Source of the DNA: Olsenella uli
Lineage (GTDB): Bacteria > Actinomycetota > Coriobacteriia > Coriobacteriales > Atopobiaceae
Length of the DNA: 64,000 bases
Reading direction: 5' to 3'
NCBI RefSeq assembly: GCF_016900775.1
Contig: NZ_JACJKN010000001.1
Coordinates: forward strand, 62,001-126,000
Under the pieces are notes generated by a model that did no database searches, was not told the DNA's origin, and saw nothing but the letters and a program-made list of their open reading frames with translations. The translations under genes were made by a program, and so were the position numbers. Shown in pieces: positions 15,189-23,438 of this stretch; position 1 is the first letter of the stretch; each line of letters begins with the position of its first letter.

Positions 15189-18137
15189 ATGGCTGATGCC
15201 AAGAAGCCCAGGAAGAAGATGACCCGCCGCGGGTTCATCGCGAGCGGCGCCACGGCCGCCGGCCTTGTTGGCGTTACGGTTGCTGCCAACGTGGGCACCA
15301 ACATGTTCAAGTCCGCCATCGACCACTACATCGGCGGCGGCGAGACCACCATCACCAACGCCCCCGGCTCCGAGGACTGGGACACCGCGTACTACGACCA
15401 GCAGTACCGCGGCCGTGGCCGTGCCACGGAGGAGGCCAAGAACATCGTCATCGAGATCGAGGGCGAGGGCATCGTCCTTCTCAAGAATGACAACAACGCG
15501 CTGCCGCTGGCCTCCGGCGAGTCCGTCTCGCTCATCGGCCGCTACGCCGCCGACCCCGTCTACGGCGGGGCGGGCTCGGGAACCGTCGACCCCAACGACT
15601 GCGTTACGCTCTATGACGGCATCGTCAACTCGGGCCTTGCGGTCAACGACACCGCCTACAACTGGATCGCCGAGAACTTCGCCAACTACCCCAAGGCCAA
15701 CATCACGATGGACAACCCGTCCACCGCGAGCTACTACATCGGCGAGATTCCCTGGTCCGCCTACAGCGACGAGGCCAAGAGCTCCATCGCCGGCACCACG
15801 GCCGTCGTGGTCATCGGCCGTGGCGGCGGCGAGGGCGGCGACCTCTCGCGCGACCTCATCGGCGACGTGAACTCCGGCGTCTCCGAGAACTTCACCCCCA
15901 ACGACGAGACCGCCAACTATGTGGAGGGCCAGCACGAGCTCGAGCTCTCCAAGGAGGAGATCGACCTCCTGACGGCGGTCAAGGAGTCCTGCGACAAGGT
16001 CATCGTGCTCTACAACGGCTCCACGCCGATGGAGCTCGGCCCGCTCATGGAGGGCGACCTCGCGGTCGACGCGATCGTCTCCATCGGCTCGCTCGGCGCC
16101 TCCGGCGCGGCGGCCGTGGGCCAGGTCCTCACCGGCGCGGTGAACCCGTCCGGCAAGACCACCGACATCTGGGCCGCGGACTTCACCGCCGACCCCACCT
16201 TCGGCAACTTCGGCGGCAAGCAGTACACCGACGTCTCCAACTACTACACCACCAACTACACCGGCACCGTCTCCAACGGTACCGCGTACTTCGTGGAGTA
16301 CAAGGAGGGCATCTACTACGGCTACCGCTTCTACGAGACGGCCGCCGCAGAGGCCGAGGCGGGCAACTACGACTTCGACTACGATTCCGCCGTCGTGTTC
16401 CCGTTTGGCTACGGCCTCTCCTACACCACCTTCGAGCAGACGCTTGACTCCTGCGCCGTGAACGGCGACAACGTCGAGGTCTCCGTCACTGTGACCAACA
16501 CGGGCTCCGTGGCGGGCAAGAGCGTCGTCGAGATCTACTACAGCGCCCCGTACACCGCGGGCGGCATCGAGAAGAGCGCCGTCGTGCTCGGCGCCTTCGG
16601 CAAGACCGCGCTGCTCGACCCCGGCGCGTCCGAGACCGTCGACCTCACGTTCCCGGTGCGCCAGATGGCGTCCTGGAGCTCCGACGAGGGTGGTTACGTC
16701 CTCGACGCGGGCGATTACGTGATTTCTCTGCGCTCCGACTCCCACACCGTCATCGCCGAGCAGGGCGTCACCCTCGAGGCCGAGACCTACAAGACCGATG
16801 ACGCCACGGGCAACGAGCTTGCCAACCGCTTCGACGACATGACGACGTACATGAACGACAACTGCGGCGGCACCATGTCCCGCGCGGACTTTGCCGGCAC
16901 CTGGCCCGAGGCCGCGGCCGACAAGACCGCTGCCGAGTGCGGCATCACGCTCGAGGAGTACGACTACACGCAGCACCTTGGCGACGAGGCGATGCCCACC
17001 ACCGGCGCCAACAACGGCGTCTCCCTCATCGACCTGCGCGGCAAGGCGTATGACGACGAGATGTGGGACCAGCTGCTCGACCAGCTCACCGTGGACGACA
17101 TGACCACGATGCTCAACGACTGCGCCTACAACACGCCCGCCATCGCGCACATCGGCAAGCCCGCCACCTCCGAGCCCGACGGCCCGGCCGGCTTCACCTC
17201 GCTCACCGGCTCCACCGGTAACTGCGCGTACTGCTCCGAGTTCATCATGGCTCAGACCTGGAACACCGAGCTCATGTACCGCACCGGCCAGATGATTGGC
17301 CAGGAGGCCCTGGCGTCCGGCTACAACGGCTGGTATGCGCCGGCCATGAACACGCACCGGTCGCCCTTTGCCGGCCGCAACTTCGAGTACTACTCCGAGG
17401 ATCCGCTGCTCGCCGGCAAGATGGGCGCCGCGGTGGTCTCTGGCGCCGCGAGCAACGGCGTCTACGCCATGATCAAGCACTACGCCCTCAACGACCAGGA
17501 GTCCTACCGCGTCCAGCACCTCTGCACGTGGGCCACGGAGCAGACCGCGCGCGAGATCTACCTGCGCCCGTTCGAGCTCACCATCAAGGAGTCCAAGGCC
17601 GAGATGAAGTACATCGCCGACGACCAGGGCACCGTCGAGACCGTCGAGATGCCGGGCTGCACGGCCATGATGAGCTCCTTCAACTACGTGGGCACCCAGT
17701 GGGCCGGCGGCTCTCACGCCCTCTGCACCGAGATCCCGCGCGGCGAGTGGGGCTTCACGGGCTGCATCATCACGGACTTCAACCTCTACGGCTACATGGA
17801 CAAGAACTGGGGCCTCGACGGTGGCACCGACCTGCACCTGACCTACGCCGCCATGACGCCCGCGTTCCAGGGCACCGGCGAGGCCTCCGTCGTGGCGCGC
17901 CTGCGCGAGGCGTCCCACCGCGTGCTCTACACCGTGGTGAACTCCAACGCCATGCAGGGCATGGCCCCCGGCTCCACCATCACCACCTCGCCCTCGCCGT
18001 GGCAGTACGGCGTCTGGGGCGGCTCGGCGGTGCTGCTCGCCGGCGCGGCCGCGCTCGGCGTGCGCTGCTACCTCGGCGCCAAGCGCAACAAGGAGATCGA
18101 GGCCGAGGAGGCCGCCGAGAAGGCGGGCAAGAAGTAG
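15189..18137 (+). CDS. Exported GH3 enzyme with swapped domain order and C-terminal membrane anchor
   Basis: 982 residues. It opens with a twin-arginine signal (TRRGFIASGATAAGLVG). The usual C-terminal GH3 domain comes first (GEGIVLLKNDNNALPL, IVSIGSLGASGAAAVGQVLTG, GKTTDIW), then a fibronectin III-like domain (FPFGYGLSYTTFEQTLDS, VTVTNTGSVAGKSVVEIYYSAP), and only then the barrel (PDGPAGF, WYAPAMNTHRSPFAGRNFEYYSEDP, MIKHYALNDQES, GCIITDF with likely nucleophile Asp863). This circularly permuted order is known for some GH3 enzymes. The end has one membrane helix (GVWGGSAVLLAGAAALGVR) and a charged Lys/Glu-rich tail, so the enzyme is probably held at both ends or cleaved at the N terminus. The substrate is unknown. 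Confidence 0.9.
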   Translation: MADAKKPRKKMTRRGFIASGATAAGLVGVTVAANVGTNMFKSAIDHYIGGGETTITNAPGSEDWDTAYYDQQYRGRGRATEEAKNIVIEIEGEGIVLLKNDNNALPLASGESVSLIGRYAADPVYGGAGSGTVDPNDCVTLYDGIVNSGLAVNDTAYNWIAENFANYPKANITMDNPSTASYYIGEIPWSAYSDEAKSSIAGTTAVVVIGRGGGEGGDLSRDLIGDVNSGVSENFTPNDETANYVEGQHELELSKEEIDLLTAVKESCDKVIVLYNGSTPMELGPLMEGDLAVDAIVSIGSLGASGAAAVGQVLTGAVNPSGKTTDIWAADFTADPTFGNFGGKQYTDVSNYYTTNYTGTVSNGTAYFVEYKEGIYYGYRFYETAAAEAEAGNYDFDYDSAVVFPFGYGLSYTTFEQTLDSCAVNGDNVEVSVTVTNTGSVAGKSVVEIYYSAPYTAGGIEKSAVVLGAFGKTALLDPGASETVDLTFPVRQMASWSSDEGGYVLDAGDYVISLRSDSHTVIAEQGVTLEAETYKTDDATGNELANRFDDMTTYMNDNCGGTMSRADFAGTWPEAAADKTAAECGITLEEYDYTQHLGDEAMPTTGANNGVSLIDLRGKAYDDEMWDQLLDQLTVDDMTTMLNDCAYNTPAIAHIGKPATSEPDGPAGFTSLTGSTGNCAYCSEFIMAQTWNTELMYRTGQMIGQEALASGYNGWYAPAMNTHRSPFAGRNFEYYSEDPLLAGKMGAAVVSGAASNGVYAMIKHYALNDQESYRVQHLCTWATEQTAREIYLRPFELTIKESKAEMKYIADDQGTVETVEMPGCTAMMSSFNYVGTQWAGGSHALCTEIPRGEWGFTGCIITDFNLYGYMDKNWGLDGGTDLHLTYAAMTPAFQGTGEASVVARLREASHRVLYTVVNSNAMQGMAPGSTITTSPSPWQYGVWGGSAVLLAGAAALGVRCYLGAKRNKEIEAEEAAEKAGKK

Positions 18138-18174
18138 CCCGCGCGATCGTCTGACCTGAGCCCTTCCCTCCCCG

Positions 18175-18208
18175 ACGGGGCCGGCCCTTCCCCGGGCCGG
18201 CCCCGTCA
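18175..18208 (+). terminator. Strong hairpin terminator after second GH3 gene
   Basis: Perfect 14-base stem GACGGGGCCGGCCC / GGGCCGGCCCCGTC with a TTCCCC loop, 38 bases after the stop codon. It is followed by TCATCC rather than a clean T run. Confidence 0.75.
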
Positions 18209-18260
18209 TCCTGTGGGGTCGGGGGCGCGGGCGCGTGCGGGCGCGCGGGCGTGCGGGCGG

Positions 18261-18503
18261 AAATGTCGCCACGGCCCCGCAGAGGATCCGAGCGGGCGGT
18301 TTGCGACACTTCCTCAGTGGGGAATGTCGCCACGGCCCCGCACAGATTATCTGCGGGGGTCTGGCGACGCTTTGGATGCGGGCAGGCGGAGTGTCGTCGC
18401 GCCTCCGTGCGAGCCGCCCGTGGGGGTCTGGCGACACTTTGGCGCGTGAGAGTGTCGCAAACCACCCGCTTGCTGACTCTGCGGGGGTGCCGCGACGCTC
18501 TGG
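18261..18503. repeat. Repeat array, family D (GTGTCGC type)
   Basis: Fills the 437-base gap between the GH3 and GH43 genes. Units such as AATGTCGCCACGGCCCCGCA (twice), GAGTGTCGTCGCGCCTCCGT and GAGTGTCGCAAACCACCCGC alternate with inverted forms (GCGGTTTGCGACACTT, GGGGTCTGGCGACGCTTTGG, GGGGTCTGGCGACACTTTGG, GGTGCCGCGACGCTCTGG). About four direct and four inverted units are present. Each unit has a TGTCGC block and a CCGCA block around a variable middle. A GTTCTTCTCG word follows at 18531-18540, just before the next gene. Confidence 0.8.
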
Positions 18504-18574
18504 ATGGGCGTGGTGCGGCGGCACGTGCGGGTTCTTCTCGCTATCATGGGCTGCGGGCGAAGGGGGGGGGATCC

Positions 18575-20014
18575 ATGAGAGGCCAGGCGCTCAACCCGTA
18601 TCTTCCCGAGTGGGAGTACGTGCCGGACGGCGAGCCGCATGTCTTTGACGGCCGCGTCTACGTGTACGGGTCGCACGACCGCTTTGGTGCGCCGATGTTT
18701 TGCGTGGAGGACTACGTCTGCTGGTCCGCGCCCGTGGACGACCTCTCTGACTGGCGCTGCGAGGGCGTGATCTATCGTCGATCGCAGGACCCGCGAAATC
18801 GCCTGGGGCTGCGACTGCTCTTTGCGCCCGACGTGGCCCGCGGGCCGGACGGGCGCTACTACCTCTTCTACGCCTTCGACTTCATGAGCGTGATCGGTGT
18901 GGCCGTCTGCGACGAGCCGGCGGGGCGCTACGAGTTCTATGGTCACGTGAGCTGGCCGGACGGCACGCCGTACGGGCGGCGTGCGGGGGACGGGATGGCC
19001 TTTGACCCGGGCGTGCTCGTGGACGATGACGGGTGCGTGTGGCTGTACTCGGGCTTTCGCACCCATGTCCCGGCGGCTGTGACGGGCGGCGTGCGCACGC
19101 GCAGCGAGGGTGGCTATCTGGTGGGGCTGGAGCCCGACATGCTGACGGTGCGCGGCGAGCAGCGGCTGGTGTTTCCGACGGAGGGCCCGGGCTCCTTTGC
19201 CGGCCACGGCTTCTTTGAGGCGAGCTCCATCCGCAAGTACGACGGCCGCTACGTCTTTGTGTACAGCTCGGTGCACAACCACGAGCTCTGCTATGCGGTG
19301 AGCGACCGGCCGGACGGTGGATTTGTCTTTGGCGGCACGCTCGTCTCTCTGGGAGACGTGGGCCTGCCCGGGCGTCCGGACGAGGCACATGCCGTCAACT
19401 ACCTGGGCAACACCCACGGCGGGCTCCTACGCCTGGGGGACGCCTACTACGTCTTCTATCACCGCCAGACCAACCGCAGCTCCTATGCGCGCCAGGCCTG
19501 CGCCGAGCGACTGCGCGGCAACCCGCGGGACGGCTTTGCCCAGGCCGAGGTGACGAGCTGCGGCCTCAACGGAGGGCCGCTTGCGGGGCGAGGGGCCTAT
19601 CCGGCGAGAATTGCGTGCAACCTCTGGTCCGCCTCTGGTGCCGGGCGCGTGGACGGCCGCGGGGCGCGCCGGCGCCTGGCGCGGCACCCGTACTTCACGC
19701 AGGAGGGCTCGGGGCGTGCGGCGCGGCAGTATGTGGCCAACCTGCGAGCGGGGGCGGTCGTGGGCTTCAAGTACTTTGACCTTGCAAAGACCACGAGACT
19801 CTCCGTGGTGGCGCGCGGCCGCGGGGAGGGGCGCCTCGTCGCGGCGACGGACGAGGCCGGCGCGGACGTCATTGGGTACGTTGACCTGCGGGGCGTTGGC
19901 CGTGCGTGGGAAAGCTTCTCCGGGGTGGTCGCGCCGCGCGGGTCACGAGAGGCACTCTTCCTCACGGTGGAGGGCGACCTGCGGGTTGACCTGCTGGAGA
20001 TTGCGCTTGCGTAG
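18575..20014 (+). CDS. Glycoside hydrolase family 43-like enzyme
   Basis: 479 residues, no signal peptide seen, so probably cytoplasmic. The N-terminal NPYLPEWEYVPDGEPHVFDGRVYVYGSHD is typical of five-bladed GH43 enzymes, with FAPDVARGPDGRYYLFYAF, FDPGVLVDDDGCVWLYSGF, FFEASSIRKYDGRYVFVYSS and NTHGGLLRLGDAYYVFYHR. The acidic residues in these blades are candidates for the catalytic Asp/Glu set. The C-terminal 130 residues resemble a carbohydrate-binding module (VGFKYFDLAKTTRLSVVARG). Substrate is probably an arabinose- or xylose-containing oligosaccharide, which cannot be confirmed from sequence. Start at ATG 18575 behind a GGGGGGGGG run. Confidence 0.87.
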   Translation: MRGQALNPYLPEWEYVPDGEPHVFDGRVYVYGSHDRFGAPMFCVEDYVCWSAPVDDLSDWRCEGVIYRRSQDPRNRLGLRLLFAPDVARGPDGRYYLFYAFDFMSVIGVAVCDEPAGRYEFYGHVSWPDGTPYGRRAGDGMAFDPGVLVDDDGCVWLYSGFRTHVPAAVTGGVRTRSEGGYLVGLEPDMLTVRGEQRLVFPTEGPGSFAGHGFFEASSIRKYDGRYVFVYSSVHNHELCYAVSDRPDGGFVFGGTLVSLGDVGLPGRPDEAHAVNYLGNTHGGLLRLGDAYYVFYHRQTNRSSYARQACAERLRGNPRDGFAQAEVTSCGLNGGPLAGRGAYPARIACNLWSASGAGRVDGRGARRRLARHPYFTQEGSGRAARQYVANLRAGAVVGFKYFDLAKTTRLSVVARGRGEGRLVAATDEAGADVIGYVDLRGVGRAWESFSGVVAPRGSREALFLTVEGDLRVDLLEIALA

Positions 20015-20053
20015 GGCCCGGCGCGCGCTGGGCGCGGCCTGCCGCCTGCGACT

Positions 20054-20265
20054 GCTTAGCAAACGGGAGTCGTTGCGGGATTTCCTGGGGAGCGCGTTAG
20101 AGACGGGCGGTCGTTGCGGGTCCCGCGTCGACATCGGTTAGAAAACGGCGGTCGTTGCAGGCGGCTTGTGCGTGCCGAGGTTCTTCTCGGCCAGCCCGCC
20201 TGCAACGACCGCCCATCTCTAACATGTGAGGGGAGAAATCCCGCAACGACCCCAAATGTCTAAGC
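20054..20265. repeat. Repeat array C1 (TTAGAAA ... CGTTGC type)
   Basis: Occupies the gap between the convergent GH43 and OPT genes. Three direct units (CTTAGCAAACGGGAGTCGTTGC, GTTAGAGACGGG plus CGGTCGTTGC, GTTAGAAAACGG plus CGGTCGTTGC) are followed by a centre containing GGTTCTTCTCGG and two inverted units (GCAACGACCGCCC plus ATCTCTAAC, GCAACGACCCC plus AAATGTCTAAG). This three-plus-two layout matches family A. Other copies of family C lie at 24554 and 57078. Confidence 0.8.
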
Positions 20266-20286
20266 GCGGCGTGGATGCGGGGCCTG

Positions 20287-21954
20287 CTAGCCCGTGAGGC
20301 CCCCTACCACCGAGAGGAGTGCAATCACCACGCCCACGATGGACTCGCCGCCCAGCACGCCGGAGGCCACGACCACGCCCTTCTCCTCGCTGTCCGCTAT
20401 GCCGCGCGCCGCGCAGACGCGCTCGTAGACCCACCTGACGCCCGCGCCGAGCGCCGCGGTGAGGGACATATAGAACGGCAGGTACACGCCGAGGCCAAAC
20501 ATCATGGCAGGAAGCCCCGCCCAGTAGAGCGCCACGCCGCCGAGAAGGCCGATCACAAACCCCGGGACGCTCGGGATGCCCGAGACCATCGTCGCCACCA
20601 CGCTCGCCTGCGCGGAGACGAACATCTGCCCGGAGCCAAACGCGCCCGGCCCGTAGGCGGCGAACAGCGTGCAGAGCACCGCCACGGCAACCACGGTGCC
20701 CAGCAGCGCGCCGATGGCCTGGCCCCCCCACATGGCGCGCGGGCTCGTGCCGATGATGGCGCCGGTCTTGAAGTCGCTCATGACGTCGCCGGCAAGGCCG
20801 CACGCCACGGCCACCACGCCGGCCACGTAGAAGAGCTGAACCTGGCTCGCGTCAGAGAACGCCGCCACGGCCAGAAGCACGATGAGGCCGAAGATTTCCA
20901 TCGGGTCGATGCCGGTCTGGCCCACGGACTGCGCGCTCATGATCGTGGTCACAAAGGCGAGAAGAACCACGGACACGGCCACGAGCGGCCCCAGCCCAAG
21001 GCCGATGCACACGAGCAGCGCGGCGGCGGCCACCATGAGGGCAAGCACGCCGAAGTCGAGCCCGGTGCGGCGGCCCTCCGCGCCGTCCTTCTCGCTGCCC
21101 GCGCCGCTGGCGAACGCGTCGCGCCCGCGCAGCAGCCTCGCTGCGTGCGGGAGGATGTCCTTCAGCACCACGCCCACGCCGGAGCCCATCATGAGGCCCA
21201 TGCCCAGGCTGGAGACGATGCCCTGGGCCGTCGCCACGTCCCAGAGGCCCGCGGCGCTCCCACCCACGATGATGCCGAAGTTGCCCACGAGCGCGCCGAG
21301 GAACCAGAACGCCACGGCAAAGCCGCCCACGAGAAAGCCCACGGAGAGCATCTGCGGGGAGTTGTAGATGGCAAAGCTCACGCCGGGGATGGGTAGCTGC
21401 GCCACGAGCGAGGGCATCCAGCCCAGGGCGTCGCGCGCGATGCACCAGAGACCCGCGAGGCCCATGGAGCCAAAGAGCCGCTTGCCCGTGACGCCGCCCG
21501 TCTTGGTGGCCATGAGGGTCTCGGCCGCGGCGGTGCCGATGGGGTACTCGAGGTCGGACTCATCGACGAAGCGTCGGCGGATCGCGGCCGTGCACACGAG
21601 GCCCAGCAGCGTGCCGGCCAGCGCCACGACGAGCATCTCGGCCCAGCTGACCTCGTCGGCAAGGCCGAGCATCCAGATGCCGGGGATGGTGAAGGCCAGG
21701 CCTCCGGCCACCATGGAGCCGGCCGACATCACGATCTGCGTGACGTTGGCCTCGTTGAGGCTCCGGTGCCCAAAGGCCCGCAGCAGGAACAGCGCAACGA
21801 TGGAGGTGAAGATGGTCGGCCACGGCAGCGCGCCCATCTTGAGGGCGGTGTAGACCGAGGACGCCGTGATGATGACGCAGCCAAGACACCCGATGGCAAT
21901 GCCCACGGGGCTCAGCTGCCCGCGCCACGAGGCGCGCGAGCTGCTCTGGCTCAT
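20287..21954 (-). CDS. OPT-family transporter (oligopeptide or metal-chelate type)
   Basis: 555 residues with about 14 hydrophobic segments, the usual size for bacterial OPT proteins. Family features include FRAFGHRSLNEANVTQIVMSAGS-like opening (here LLRAFGHRSLNEANVTQ), DLEYPIGTAAAETL, FVLGALVGNFGIIVGG-like segments and GLAGDVMSDFKTGAIIGTSPRAM. It probably imports small peptides or metal-chelating compounds; the substrate is unknown. A CGAGAAGAAC word lies inside the gene at 20958 (read as VVLLAF). It stands alone and is divergent to coaX, with a roughly 300-base shared upstream region. Confidence 0.88.
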   Translation of the reverse strand: MSQSSSRASWRGQLSPVGIAIGCLGCVIITASSVYTALKMGALPWPTIFTSIVALFLLRAFGHRSLNEANVTQIVMSAGSMVAGGLAFTIPGIWMLGLADEVSWAEMLVVALAGTLLGLVCTAAIRRRFVDESDLEYPIGTAAAETLMATKTGGVTGKRLFGSMGLAGLWCIARDALGWMPSLVAQLPIPGVSFAIYNSPQMLSVGFLVGGFAVAFWFLGALVGNFGIIVGGSAAGLWDVATAQGIVSSLGMGLMMGSGVGVVLKDILPHAARLLRGRDAFASGAGSEKDGAEGRRTGLDFGVLALMVAAAALLVCIGLGLGPLVAVSVVLLAFVTTIMSAQSVGQTGIDPMEIFGLIVLLAVAAFSDASQVQLFYVAGVVAVACGLAGDVMSDFKTGAIIGTSPRAMWGGQAIGALLGTVVAVAVLCTLFAAYGPGAFGSGQMFVSAQASVVATMVSGIPSVPGFVIGLLGGVALYWAGLPAMMFGLGVYLPFYMSLTAALGAGVRWVYERVCAARGIADSEEKGVVVASGVLGGESIVGVVIALLSVVGGLTG

Positions 21955-22116
21955 GTGTTCTCCTTCGAATATCCGCTCCCCCTCATGGGGAGTCGGGTTT
22001 CTGAGACCGCACCAGTATGGCAGAAGCTGGCATGCGGCGGCGGATGGGGATGACGTAAAATCGAAGGTGGTTGACGGTTGCCGCTCTGTCCAAAGCGAGC
22101 AGGTCTAACGACGAAC

Positions 22117-22163
22117 ATGAGTTGGGTCGCTAGCCTAGCGGACGAGCGACCCGCTTCACTCAT
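22117..22163 (+). promoter_or_regulatory. Hairpin in the long leader of coaX
   Basis: ATGAGT (22117) pairs with ACTCAT (22158), and GGGTCGCT (22124) pairs with AGCGACCC (22145). A second copy of the CGACCCA word at about 22173 could compete for the same strand, so two alternative folds are possible. It lies about 100 bases before the coaX ATG in the 306-base gap between divergent OPT and coaX genes. TTGACG at 22071 may be a -35 element. The remainder of the gap shows nothing else I can name. Confidence 0.4.
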
Positions 22164-22260
22164 ATCCGGCGCGACCCAGCCTACCCAAGCGGGCCTCGTC
22201 ATCCACAGTATGCCCATTTCGACCCCTTCCGCGGTGCTGGGGGCTTCTTTTGGAGGACGC

Positions 22261-23061
22261 ATGGCGCAGAACGAGAAGAGTGCAGGCGAGAAAAACCTGC
22301 TGGCGGTTGATGTGGGCAACACCCGCACGCGGCTCGGACTCTTCTCGGGCAGCGAGCTCGTGGGGACGTGGGAGCTCACCACGCATGAGCGGCTCACGGC
22401 GGACGAGGCGCGCATGCAGCTTGCGCAGGTGCTCGCCCTGATGGGGGAGCGGCTTCCCGATGACGCCATCCTCGCCTGTGTGGTGCCCATGCTGACCGAC
22501 GTCTGGCGTCGCGCGCTCGCCGCGAGCTGTCCCGGCCGTACATATGTGGTGGGGCCCGGGCTCAAGACGGGCCTCAAGATGCGCTACGACGATCCCTCCG
22601 AGGTGGGCGCCGACCGCGTGGCCGACGTCGTGGCGGCGCGGGCGGACTACGGTGCGCCTGCGGTGGTCGTTGACCTGGGCACCACGACGAACTTCGAGGT
22701 CCTGGACGCGGACGGGGCGTTTGCGGGCGGCATCATCGCTCCGGGTCTGGCCCTAGGCGCCCGCTCGCTCTCTGAGGCGGCGGCGCGCCTGCCCATGATC
22801 GAGCTGCGCGCCCCAACGTCCGTCATCGGGCGCAACACGCGCTCCGCGATGCAGTCCGGCGTGGTGCTCGGCGAGGTCGCGCGCATCGACGGCCTGCTCG
22901 ATGCCGTGATGCGCGAGCTTGGCGTGGATGCCCCCGTCATCATGACCGGCGATGGTGCGGAGGCGATGGCGGCCCTCCTGCGTCACGAGGTCACGGTCGA
23001 CGACACACTCACCCTGCGTGGCCTCCACCACATCTGGCTTGCCAACCGGCCCAGAAGATAG
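22261..23061 (+). CDS. coaX: Type III pantothenate kinase
   Basis: 266 residues. Phosphorylates pantothenate, the first step of coenzyme A synthesis, in the cytoplasm. The ASKHA-fold motifs are clear: LLAVDVGNTRTRLGLFSG (phosphate-1 loop), DLGTTTNFEVLDADGAFAGG (phosphate-2 and metal), and ADRVADVVAARADYG for pantothenate binding. ATG 22261 has TGGAGGAC just upstream. The first fourteen residues (MAQNEKSAGEKNLL) are an extension that contains GEKN, the peptide often produced by the CGAGAAGAAC-like word. Confidence 0.95.
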   Translation: MAQNEKSAGEKNLLAVDVGNTRTRLGLFSGSELVGTWELTTHERLTADEARMQLAQVLALMGERLPDDAILACVVPMLTDVWRRALAASCPGRTYVVGPGLKTGLKMRYDDPSEVGADRVADVVAARADYGAPAVVVDLGTTTNFEVLDADGAFAGGIIAPGLALGARSLSEAAARLPMIELRAPTSVIGRNTRSAMQSGVVLGEVARIDGLLDAVMRELGVDAPVIMTGDGAEAMAALLRHEVTVDDTLTLRGLHHIWLANRPRR

Positions 23062-23110
23062 CGCTTCCTAGGCGACCCCTAGGGCCGGCGCGGTCGGGGC
23101 GCGGGCGATC

Positions 23111-23345
23111 TTGCGCAATCGGGCCGTTGGTGCGAAAATCTCGAAGCCCTCTGCGCAATCAGCGCCTTGGTGCGAAGCCTTTCTGGCTTCTTCTGAGTAG
23201 GCGGCTCAACGCCAACAGGCATTTTGCTGCTCATGGGCGTAATTCGGCGTCCAAAAGAGGGGGAGGGGCGAGAAAAGGCTTCGCACCAAGGCGCTGATTG
23301 CGCATGATGCGGCGCGCCTTTCGCACCAACGGCCTGATTGCGCGG
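23111..23345. repeat. Repeat array E1 (TGCGCAAT ... TTGGTGCGAA type)
   Basis: In the 377-base gap after coaX: direct units TTGCGCAATCGGGCCGTTGG plus TGCGAAA, and TGCGCAATCAGCGCCTTGG plus TGCGAAG; then inverted units CTTCGCACCAAGGCGCTGAT plus TGCGCA, and TTCGCACCAACGGCCTGATT plus GCGC. The units on either side of the centre are complementary also in their variable parts. A second copy lies at 62783-62977. No gene is seen in this gap. Confidence 0.8.
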
Positions 23346-23438
23346 AAACCCGGCGCCGGGAGCTGCGGACGATGTCGTAGGCGCCGCGCAGATGGCTGCC
23401 GACGCCAACGAGTGGACGGTGCTCGCGCCTGCCCGAGG

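Noticed and set aside
15021-18524. A 1,167-codon open frame opposite the second GH3 gene
   Set aside because: It shadows a gene with clear GH3 motifs and has no recognisable domain or ribosome site.
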